Shown here: one piece after another, positions 35,110 through 42,048 of the stretch
Numbering within the stretch: position 1 is the first letter of the stretch
How the letters are laid out: each line of letters opens with the position of its first letter
Assembly: GCF_025028335.1 (NCBI RefSeq)
Contig: NZ_JAFEUW010000001.1
Location: 1,984,001-2,048,000 of the forward strand
From: Brachybacterium sillae
GTDB lineage: Bacteria; Actinomycetota; Actinomycetes; Actinomycetales; Dermabacteraceae
Reading direction: 5' to 3'
Length of the DNA: 64,000 bases
Translations under genes and position numbers: made by a program
The notes under the pieces: model-generated
Databases searched by the model: none
What the model saw: only the letters and a program-made list of their open reading frames with translations
Told to the model about the DNA's origin: nothing

Positions 35110-35176
35110 AGCAACGGAAGAAGAAACCACTGAGGCGGTCTCGGTGTCTGCCCCCCTGATGCTGCCCTTAGACCTT

Positions 35177-35180
35177 CTAG
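35177..35180. repeat. Right copy of CTAG target-site duplication
   Basis: Pairs with 33806-33809. The padR reading resumes immediately after it. Confidence 0.75.
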
Positions 35181-35736
35181 CGGGTACGACATCGGCCGCT
35201 GGCTGCGCACCGAAGGGCGCTGGCTCGGTCGCCGTCCCAGCATGACCCCCGTCTATCGGGCTCTGGCGGCGCTGGAGTCCGACGGCCTGGTCTCCTCCAC
35301 CACCGAGCATCGCGACACCGGCCCGGATGCTCGGGTCTACTCCCTGACCGAGGCGGGCCGCCGCGAGCTGTGCCGGTGGGGGGAGTCGGAGTTCGAGCCG
35401 GCGGAGCGCCCCATGGATCCGGCCTTCATGGTGTGGATGAACTTCGCGGGGCAGCTGGGCCCCGAGGTGGCGCTGCGGATCCTGCGCCGCGAGCTCGAGT
35501 TCCGTCGGGCGCAGCGCGCGGCCGAACCCGGCCCGTTCCAGCCGGTGCCCAACCCCGACACCGTCCCCGAGATCGACCCGGAGTGACTGATGGAGATCGA
35601 GGCCCTGACCCACCACCGGGGCTGGCAGAACACCTCCCTGTACATCGGGTGGCTGGAGACCACCGAGAAGGAACTGGAGCGGGCGTGCGCACGCGCCTCG
35701 AGATCGCGCGCCGGATCCGTCGAGGAGACACGATGA
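35181..35736 (+). pseudogene. padR regulator gene, 3' fragment, with an in-frame TGA
   Basis: Continues the PadR winged helix (GYDIGRWLRTEGRWLG, SMTPVYRALAALESDGLV, VYSLTEAGRREL) and the C-terminal helices. A TGA at 35584-35586 interrupts it, but the same frame goes on with LMEIEALTHHRGWQNTSLYI and ends at the TGA at 35734, which overlaps the ATG of the sulfatase gene. The tail matches the normal PadR dimerisation end, so 35584 is probably a nonsense mutation. PadR proteins repress neighbouring genes, so the sulfatase was probably its target. Confidence 0.75.
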
Positions 35737-37296
35737 CCGACACCCCGAGCCCCCAGCCGACGGCCTCGTCGACCCCCCCGGTCGACCCGTGAGCCGGTCG
35801 CCCGACCGACCGCCCAGGCATCCGGCGCGGCGTCGTCCCGACCGAACATCCTCATCGTCCTGTCGGACGACCACGCCGCCGCGGCGATCTCCGCCTACGG
35901 GGGTGGCCTCAACTCGACCCCTCACCTGGACCGTCTGGCGCAGGAGGGGGCCCGCCTCGATGCGATGCTGTGCACCAACTCCGTGTGCACGCCCTCCCGC
36001 GCCAGCATCCTCACCGGCACCTACAGCCACGTGCACGGCGCCGCCACCATCTACACCGAGTTCGATCATCGCCTGCCCACCTTCCCGCAGGTGCCGCACG
36101 ATCACGGCTATGCCACCGCCCTGTTCGGGAAATGGCATCTGGGGGAGAGCGAGCAGGCGCTGCCGCGCGGCTTCGACGCCTGGCGCATCTTCCCCGGTCA
36201 GGGTGAGTACCACGATCCCGTGATGATCGGCCCGGAGGGGCGTGCGGTGGTTCCCGGTTACGCCACCGACATCGTCACCGATATGTCACTGGACTGGCTG
36301 CGCGAGCAGCGACGGGAGAACCCGCAACAGCCCTTCTGTCTGCTGGTGCATCACAAGGCCCCGCAGCGCAACTGGCAGCCCCACGATCGCCACCGCCACC
36401 TCTACCCGGCCGGGTCCATCCCGGAGCCGGAGACCCTGTTCGACGACCATGCCTCCCGCTCCCGCCAGATGCGCGAGGTGCGGATGACCATCGCCGACGA
36501 CCTCACCGAGAACGACCTCAAGGAGCCGCTGCCGCCCGAGCTGCAGGGGGAGGAGAACCGGGAGGCGCGCACCCACCGCAACTATCAGCTGTACCTGAGG
36601 GACTACCTCCAGACGGTGCAGGCGGTCGACGACTCCATGGGACGCCTGCTCGACGAGCTCGACGCCCAGGGGCTCGCCGAGAACACCCTGGTGATCTACC
36701 TCAGCGACCAGGGCTTCTTCCTCGGGGAGCACGGCTGGTACGACAAGCGCCTGATGTTCGACGAGTCGTTGCGGATGCCCATGATGGTGCGCTGGCCGCG
36801 GGAGGTGCCCGCCGGGGGTGTTGTCGGGGCGCTCGCCACGAACGTCGACATCGCCGCGACCCTGTTGGAGGCCACCGGGCTGGACCCGCAGGCCGAGCTG
36901 CCCGCCCAGCAGGGCCGCAGACTGCTGCCGCTGCTGCGGGGGACCGTCCCGGCTGACTGGCCGACCGCCATGTACTACCGGTACTGGGAGCATCTGGACT
37001 GCGACCACCGAGCCCCCGCCCACTATGGGGTGCGCACCGCCCGCTACACCTACATCGACTGCTATGGGGCGGGGATGGGGGCAGCCGGGTCCTCCGACGA
37101 GATCGTGCCGCAGGAGTTCGAACTGTACGACCGAGAGGTCGACCCGTTGGAGCTGCACAACGTGGTCGACGACCCCGCGTACGCACCGGTGGTCGCGGAA
37201 CTGCGGGCGGAGCTGGCGCGGTTGCAGGTCGAGCTGGGGGATGAGCCCTACCGGGGCCCGGACACCCCTCGTCCGGAATGGGGTCCGCATGCCTGA
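35733..37296 (+). pseudogene. Type I sulfatase gene with apparent +1 shift near its start
   Basis: The enzyme body is intact from about 35821: NILIVLSDDH (metal-binding Asp pair), CTPSRASILTG with the Cys that becomes formylglycine, LFGKWHLG, and QGFFLGEHGWYDKR. It is about 490 residues to the TGA at 37294. The only sensible start, ATG at 35733 (overlapping the padR stop), is in a different frame and meets TGA at 35790. The frames join if one C is removed from the C7 run at 35773-35779. The first ATG in the sulfatase frame (35965) would lose the metal-binding Asp residues. Either an error in the read or real decay together with padR. No sulfatase-maturing enzyme lies in the window. Confidence 0.7.
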
Positions 37297-37306
37297 GACC
37301 CCGTGC

Positions 37307-37326
37307 AACCTACGGCACCGTAAGTT
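37307..37326. promoter_or_regulatory. Palindromic operator between the -35 and -10 of the bkd operon
   Basis: A 20-bp inverted repeat (core TACGGCACCGTA at 37311-37322, flanked by AACC/AGTT, one mismatch). It fills exactly the space between GTGCAA (37303-37308, -35 like) and the -10 at 37326. Its size and form suit a TetR-family repressor, so binding would block RNA polymerase. Confidence 0.6.
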
Positions 37327-37331
37327 AGTAT
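37326..37331 (+). promoter_or_regulatory. -10 box of a leaderless promoter for the bkd operon
   Basis: TAGTAT, 7 nt before the GTG at 37339, with a -35 like GTGCAA 17 bp upstream. Confidence 0.6.
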
Positions 37332-37338
37332 CGGCCGG

Positions 37339-38493
37339 GTGAGCGTTCTTCGCACCACCATCCCGGAGCCGGCGTCCGACGAGCCCGCCTGGCAGCTGCT
37401 CGCGCCCGACGGCACCCGCACCCCGCACGACGAGCTCGACGCGGCCCTCGCCGCCGAGGGTCTCGACACCCCCGAGGCGCTGCGCGGCTACTACCGCGAC
37501 ATGGTGATGATCCGCGCCGCCGACGTCGAGGCCACCAGCCTGCAGCGTCAGGGGCAGCTGGGACTGTGGGCCAGTGCGCTGGGGCAGGAGGGCGCCCAGA
37601 TCGGAGCCGGGCACGCCGCCCGCACCCAGGACTACCTGGTGCCCACCTACCGTGAGCACGGCGTCGCGTGGGCGCGGGGCATCGAGCCGTGGACCATCCT
37701 GCAGATCTGGCGGGGCATCAACCACGGTGGCTGGGACCCCTACGAGCTGCGCACCCACCCGTACATGATCGTGCTCGGCGCGCAGGCGCCCCACGCCGTC
37801 GGCTACGCCATGGGGCTGCAGCGCGACGGCCTGGTCGGCACCGGGGATGCCACCGAGGACACCGCCGTGCTCGCCCTGTTCGGCGATGGTGCCTCCAGCG
37901 AGGGCGAGGTGTCGGAGGCCTTCACCTGGGCGGCGTCGTTCCAGGCGCCCGTCGTGTTCTTCACCCAGAACAACCACTGGGCGATCTCCGTGCCGAGCAC
38001 CGTGCAGTCGCGGGTGCCGCTGGCCCAGCGCTCGCGGGGCTGGGGCATTCCCTCCGCCCGGCTTGACGGCAATGACGTGCTGGCGTGCCTGGCGGCGGTG
38101 CGGGTGGCGATGGATCGCGCCCGCGCCGGTCACGGCCCCGCCTTCCTCGAGGCCCTCACCTACCGCATGGCCCCGCACACCACCAGTGATGACGCCACCC
38201 GCTACCGCACCCGCGACGAGGAGCAGGAGTGGGCGGCGAAGGACCCGATCGCGCGGCTGCGCGCGCACCTGCGCTCCCTGGACGAGATCGACGATGCGTA
38301 CATCTCCCGCTGCGACGAGGAGGCGCACGACCTCGCCATGGAACTGCACCACCACATCCACGCCCTCGAGGACCCGGACCCGGTGGTCATGTTCGACCAC
38401 CCCTACGCCGAACCCCACCCCCTGGTCGAGGCCGAGCGCGAGGAGTTCCTGCAGTGGCAGGCTCTCGCCCACGACGGGGAGGAGGAACGATGA
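37339..38493 (+). CDS. bkdA: 2-oxo acid dehydrogenase E1 component, alpha subunit (branched-chain/pyruvate type)
   Basis: 384 residues. The thiamine-diphosphate motif begins GDGASSEGEVSEAFTWAA and ends at QNNHWAISVP. The phosphorylation-loop equivalent is YRMAPHTTSDDATRYR, typical of BkdA. It decarboxylates a 2-oxo acid with E1 beta and passes the acyl group to E2. Actinobacterial complexes of this layout (M. tuberculosis Rv2497c-Rv2495c) use branched-chain oxo acids from Val/Leu/Ile. The GTG start lies right behind the promoter, and its TGA overlaps the next ATG. Confidence 0.9.
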   Translation: MSVLRTTIPEPASDEPAWQLLAPDGTRTPHDELDAALAAEGLDTPEALRGYYRDMVMIRAADVEATSLQRQGQLGLWASALGQEGAQIGAGHAARTQDYLVPTYREHGVAWARGIEPWTILQIWRGINHGGWDPYELRTHPYMIVLGAQAPHAVGYAMGLQRDGLVGTGDATEDTAVLALFGDGASSEGEVSEAFTWAASFQAPVVFFTQNNHWAISVPSTVQSRVPLAQRSRGWGIPSARLDGNDVLACLAAVRVAMDRARAGHGPAFLEALTYRMAPHTTSDDATRYRTRDEEQEWAAKDPIARLRAHLRSLDEIDDAYISRCDEEAHDLAMELHHHIHALEDPDPVVMFDHPYAEPHPLVEAEREEFLQWQALAHDGEEER

Positions 38494-39473
38494 GCGTGAC
38501 CCGTCTGCCGATCGCCAAGGCCATCACCCTGGGTCTGCGCGATGCGATGCGCGCCGATGACAAGGTGCTGCTGATGGGGGAGGACATCGGCACCCTCGGC
38601 GGCGTGTTCCGCGTGACCGACGGTCTGCTCGCGGAATTCGGGCCCCAGCGCGTGGTCGACACCCCCCTGTCCGAGGCGTCGATCGTCGGCGCCGCCGTCG
38701 GTCTCGCCTTCCGCGGCTACCGCTCGGTGCTGGAGATCCAGTTCGACGGCTTCGTGTTCCCGGCGTACAACCAGATCACCACCCAGGTCGCCAAGATGCA
38801 CAACCGCACCCAGGGGCGAGTGCGGATGCCCCTGGTGATCCGTATTCCCCACGGCGGCGGCATCGGCGCGGTGGAGCACCACTCGGAGAGCCCCGAGGCC
38901 CTGTTCGTCCACACCGCGGGGCTGCGGGTGGTCGCTCCCGCCACCGCCCAGGACGCCTACTGGATGACCCGTCAGGCGATCGAGTCCGATGACCCGGTGA
39001 TCATGCTCGAGCCCAAGCGTCGGTACTGGGAGAAGGGCGACGTGGACCCCGACCGGCGGCCCGAGCTGGGGTTGCACGACGCGGTGGTGCGCCGCCCGGG
39101 CCGGGACGCAACGCTACTCGCCTGGGGTCCCAGCGTGCCGCTGGTGATGCAGGCCGCCGAGATGGCCGAGGCCGAGGGGATCGACCTCGAGGTGATCGAC
39201 GCCCGCAGCCTCTCCCCGCTGGACATGCCCACCATCACCGCCTCCGTGCAGCGCACCGGCCGCCTGGTGGTGGTGCACGAGGCCCCGGTCTTCGGCGGAC
39301 TCGGCGGGGAGATCGCCGCCCGCGTGACCGAGGAGTGCTTCTACCACCTGGAGTCGCCGGTGCTGCGCGTGGGCGGGTACCACCTGCCGTACCCGCCGGC
39401 GCGGATGGAGCACGCCTACCTGCCGGACGTGGACCGCGTGCTCGATGCCGTCGACCGCGCCCTCGACGCCTGA
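38490..39473 (+). CDS. bkdB: 2-oxo acid dehydrogenase E1 component, beta subunit
   Basis: 327 residues. It contains LLMGEDIGTLGGVFRVTDGL, the FDGFVFPAYNQI segment, RIPHGGGIGAVEHHSES and the C-terminal transketolase domain LVVVHEAPVFGGLGGEIAA. It forms the alpha2beta2 E1 heterotetramer with BkdA. The ATG is in an ATGA overlap with bkdA, and E2 follows after 55 bp with its own GGAGG. Confidence 0.93.
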   Translation: MSVTRLPIAKAITLGLRDAMRADDKVLLMGEDIGTLGGVFRVTDGLLAEFGPQRVVDTPLSEASIVGAAVGLAFRGYRSVLEIQFDGFVFPAYNQITTQVAKMHNRTQGRVRMPLVIRIPHGGGIGAVEHHSESPEALFVHTAGLRVVAPATAQDAYWMTRQAIESDDPVIMLEPKRRYWEKGDVDPDRRPELGLHDAVVRRPGRDATLLAWGPSVPLVMQAAEMAEAEGIDLEVIDARSLSPLDMPTITASVQRTGRLVVVHEAPVFGGLGGEIAARVTEECFYHLESPVLRVGGYHLPYPPARMEHAYLPDVDRVLDAVDRALDA

Positions 39474-39528
39474 CCGCCCGACCGACACCCGACCCACCGG
39501 ATATCTCGACCCACGCGCGGAGGACACC

Positions 39529-40989
39529 GTGACGAACATCGTGCGCATCGCCCTGACCGACCCCGGGGAGGGGCTCACCGAGGCCGAGGTGCTGAGCCTC
39601 AAGGTGGCGGTGGGGGACACCGTCCGCATCAACGACCCGGTGATCGAGGTCGAGACCGCGAAGTCCGCGGTGGAGCTGCCCAGCCATGTGGCCGGGCGCG
39701 TCACCGCGGTGCTGGTCGAGGTGGGGCAGGAGATCACCGTCGGCACCCCGATGATCGAGGTCGACACCGACGCCGCCGACGACGCGAGCCCTGCGGATAC
39801 GGATCCTGATGACGCCGGTGCGGAGGCCGCGGTGTCTGACGCCGAACCGCCCGCCGCGGAGGTCCCGACGGCCCCCGGTGACCCGCAGGACCAGGCCGCG
39901 CAGAACCAGACCGGGAGCGCGCAGGACGCCGCCCCGCCGACCCTCGTCGGCTACGGCAGCCGGGAGGCGGCCCCGTCCAGGCGTCGGCGCCGCCGCGCCG
40001 GTGACGACCACCAGGTGCCCGTCGACCGGATCCTCGCCAAGCCGCCCGTGCGCAAGCTCGCCCGGGACCTCGGCATCGCCCTGGCGGATGTCCTGGCGAC
40101 CGGGCCCGGTGGCACCGTCACCCGGGAGGACGTCCTGGCGGCCCAGCAGAGGGCCGTCGGCGGCACTGACGGTGCGTACTTCCCCGACGAGTCACCGCAG
40201 GCCCCGGAGGGACTCGAGGGCGCCATGGCCTCCAGCTCCGCGCAGGGCCCCGGCGCCGCCCAGGGCTTCGCCGGGGTCACCAGCGACGACCGCACCACCC
40301 GGGTGCCGATCCGTTCCGTCCGCAAACGCACCGCGGAGGCGATGGTGGCCTCCGCCTTCACCGCCCCGCACGTCACCGTGTTCAACGAGGTCGACGTCAC
40401 CGCCACCATGGACCTCGTGGCGCGGCTGAGGCACGACCGTGAATGGGCCGATGTGAAGGTCTCCCCGCTGGTCGTCGTGGCGAAGGCCCTGCTGGTGGCG
40501 ATCCGCCGCAACCCGGAGGTCAACGCCTCGTGGGATGAGGACGCCCAGGAGATCGTCTACAAGCACTTCGTGAATCTCGGTATCGCCGCCGCCACCCCGC
40601 GCGGTCTGATCGTGCCGAACATCAAGGACGCCCACCTGCTGACCCTGCGGGAACTCGCCGAGGCCATCAACGATCTCGCCCGCACCGCCCGCGCGGGCGC
40701 CACCCCGCTGTCGGCCACCCGCCACGGCACCATCACCATCACCAACTTCGGGGTGTTCGGCATCGACTCCGGTACCCCGATCCTCAACCCCGGGGAGTCG
40801 GTGATCCTCGGCATCGGCACGGTGCAGGAGAAGCCGTGGGTGGTGGACGGGCAGATCGTGCCGCGACAGGTGGTGCAGCTGTCCCTGAGCTTCGACCACC
40901 GACTGATCGACGGCGCTCTCGGCTCGCAGCTGCTGCACGACATCTCCGCGGTGCTGGAGCGGCCGGAGCTCAGCCTGGTCTGGGGCTGA
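39529..40989 (+). CDS. bkdC: Dihydrolipoamide acyltransferase (E2)
   Basis: 486 residues. One lipoyl domain (1-80, lipoylated Lys45 in EVETAKSAVELPS) is followed by an acidic Ala/Pro linker (85-150), a peripheral subunit-binding domain (about 165-200, VRKLARDLGIALADVLATGP) and the catalytic acyltransferase domain (about 255-486). The active-site motif is FDHRLIDGA (His457, Asp461). It takes the acyl group from E1 to CoA. No E3 (lipoamide dehydrogenase) gene is present here, so a shared Lpd must serve. The GTG start follows GCGGAGGACACC. Confidence 0.94.
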   Translation: MTNIVRIALTDPGEGLTEAEVLSLKVAVGDTVRINDPVIEVETAKSAVELPSHVAGRVTAVLVEVGQEITVGTPMIEVDTDAADDASPADTDPDDAGAEAAVSDAEPPAAEVPTAPGDPQDQAAQNQTGSAQDAAPPTLVGYGSREAAPSRRRRRRAGDDHQVPVDRILAKPPVRKLARDLGIALADVLATGPGGTVTREDVLAAQQRAVGGTDGAYFPDESPQAPEGLEGAMASSSAQGPGAAQGFAGVTSDDRTTRVPIRSVRKRTAEAMVASAFTAPHVTVFNEVDVTATMDLVARLRHDREWADVKVSPLVVVAKALLVAIRRNPEVNASWDEDAQEIVYKHFVNLGIAAATPRGLIVPNIKDAHLLTLRELAEAINDLARTARAGATPLSATRHGTITITNFGVFGIDSGTPILNPGESVILGIGTVQEKPWVVDGQIVPRQVVQLSLSFDHRLIDGALGSQLLHDISAVLERPELSLVWG

Positions 40990-41014
40990 CCCCTCGGCGC
41001 CGCCGCGTGCCCCG

Positions 41015-41020
41015 TACTCT
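41015..41020 (+). promoter_or_regulatory. Candidate -10 box, leaderless crcB
   Basis: TACTCT, 6 nt before the GTG at 41027, in the 37-bp gap after bkdC. Confidence 0.5.
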
Positions 41021-41026
41021 GGTGCG

Positions 41027-41617
41027 GTGACCTCGACCCCCTCCTCGCCCCGCCGCCGCGACGACCCGCGGATGCGCACCGTGGAGATGGCGGCCCTCAC
41101 CGAGGCCGATCTGCGCGGCGATGAGGAGGTCATCGGCTCGGGCCCGCCGCCGGTGCCGCTGCGGCGCCGCACCACCGTGCTGCTGGTCGCCGCGGGTGGG
41201 GCGATCGGCGCGCTTCTGCGCTACGCCCTGGGACGTTCCGTCACGACCGCGTTCTCCCCGACCCTGGTGGAGATCCCCTGGGACACCCTGGCGACGAACA
41301 TCCTGGGGTGCCTCCTGCTGGGGCTGCTCACCGGCTGGTCCGAGGTCGACCGCCGACTGCCCGCCTGGTGGCGGCCCCTGATCGGCACCGGCATGCTCGG
41401 CGGGTTCACCACCATGTCGCTGCTGGTGCTGGAGTGGGCCGCGATGGTCGGCTCACGGTTCCCGCTGCTCGCCTTCGGGTACGGCAACGCCTCCGTCCTC
41501 GGGGGACTTGGGGCGGCCGTCCTCGGCATGGCCCTGGGGATGCGCCTGGGCCGCCGGCGCACCCCCGCCGGGGACGGCACCGACCCGGTGCCGACGAGCG
41601 CGAAGGAGGCCTCCTGA
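41027..41617 (+). CDS. crcB: Fluoride channel CrcB/Fluc, first subunit
   Basis: 196 residues. A 50-residue hydrophilic N-terminus is unusual for the family. The core has four membrane helices with GGAIGALLRYALGR, DTLATNILGC (pore Asn) and GTGMLGGFTTMS (the T-x-S of the fluoride path). CrcB dimers export toxic fluoride. It overlaps the second crcB by 1 nt (TGATG), as in the heterodimeric CrcB pairs of Gram-positive bacteria. There is no room for a fluoride riboswitch upstream. Confidence 0.9.
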   Translation: MTSTPSSPRRRDDPRMRTVEMAALTEADLRGDEEVIGSGPPPVPLRRRTTVLLVAAGGAIGALLRYALGRSVTTAFSPTLVEIPWDTLATNILGCLLLGLLTGWSEVDRRLPAWWRPLIGTGMLGGFTTMSLLVLEWAAMVGSRFPLLAFGYGNASVLGGLGAAVLGMALGMRLGRRRTPAGDGTDPVPTSAKEAS

Positions 41618-42048
41618 TGCTCGAGCTCGGTCTGGCGCTGTGTGTCGCCCTCGGCGGAGCGCTCGGCGCCCTGGGGCGCTGGGGGATCGGAGAGCTGCTC
41701 GCCGCCCTTCGCCCGCCCACGCCGCGACTCGTCCCGGGAGAGGAGGGCCGCGCCCCCGGTGTCGCGGTGACCATGCCGTGGGGGACCTTCGCCGCGAATG
41801 TGCTGGCGTGTTTCCTGTTCGGGGTGGTCATGGCCCTGCTCGGCTCCCCGACGACGACTATCGGGCAGCTGTCCTTCGCGCTGCTCGGCACCGGGATCTG
41901 CGGGGCCCTGTCGACCTTCAGCACGATGATCCTGGATGTGGTGGCGCTGGTGCGTCGCGGCGCGACCGTCAGCGCCGTCGGGTACCTGCTGCTGACCTGC
42001 GGAGTCGGAATGGCGGCGCTGTGGGCGGGCTTGGCGGTGGCCTTGTGA
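41617..42048 (+). CDS. crcB: Fluoride channel CrcB/Fluc, second subunit
   Basis: 143 residues, four membrane helices. It contains GGALGALGRWGIGELL, MPWGTFAANVLACFLFG and GTGICGALSTFSTM, the same three motifs as the first copy. A Pro/Glu-rich insert of 20 residues follows the first motif. It probably forms an obligate heterodimer with the upstream copy. Its stop overlaps the GTG of the CopD-CtaG gene (GTGA), so the three genes form one coupled unit. Confidence 0.9.
   Translation: MLELGLALCVALGGALGALGRWGIGELLAALRPPTPRLVPGEEGRAPGVAVTMPWGTFAANVLACFLFGVVMALLGSPTTTIGQLSFALLGTGICGALSTFSTMILDVVALVRRGATVSAVGYLLLTCGVGMAALWAGLAVAL

Larger units (their letters stand above)
33810..35176. mobile_element. 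1.37-kb insertion in padR: IS5-type remnant plus nuclease-like cargo gene
   Basis: The insertion is delimited on both sides by interrupted padR and by CTAG. The left end (GAGCGTGTCTCCC...) leads into an IS5-family transposase start. The rest is the DUF91 gene and 67 bp of non-coding tail. I cannot find the reverse complement of the left end at the right end, so the right half of the IS has been lost or replaced. The G+C content is visibly lower than the flanks. Confidence 0.75.

Noticed and set aside
35242-35586. A short functional PadR-like protein from the ATG at 35242
   Set aside because: It would lack the first helices of the winged helix, and the upstream sequence in the same frame is clearly PadR. 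It is the remains of the split gene.
36286-38472. A 728-codon open frame on the minus strand
   Set aside because: Antisense shadow of the sulfatase and bkdA; composition is not protein-like.
40990-41026. A fluoride riboswitch before crcB
   Set aside because: Only 37 bp separate bkdC and crcB, and a -10 box lies 6 nt before the start; there is no space for the aptamer.
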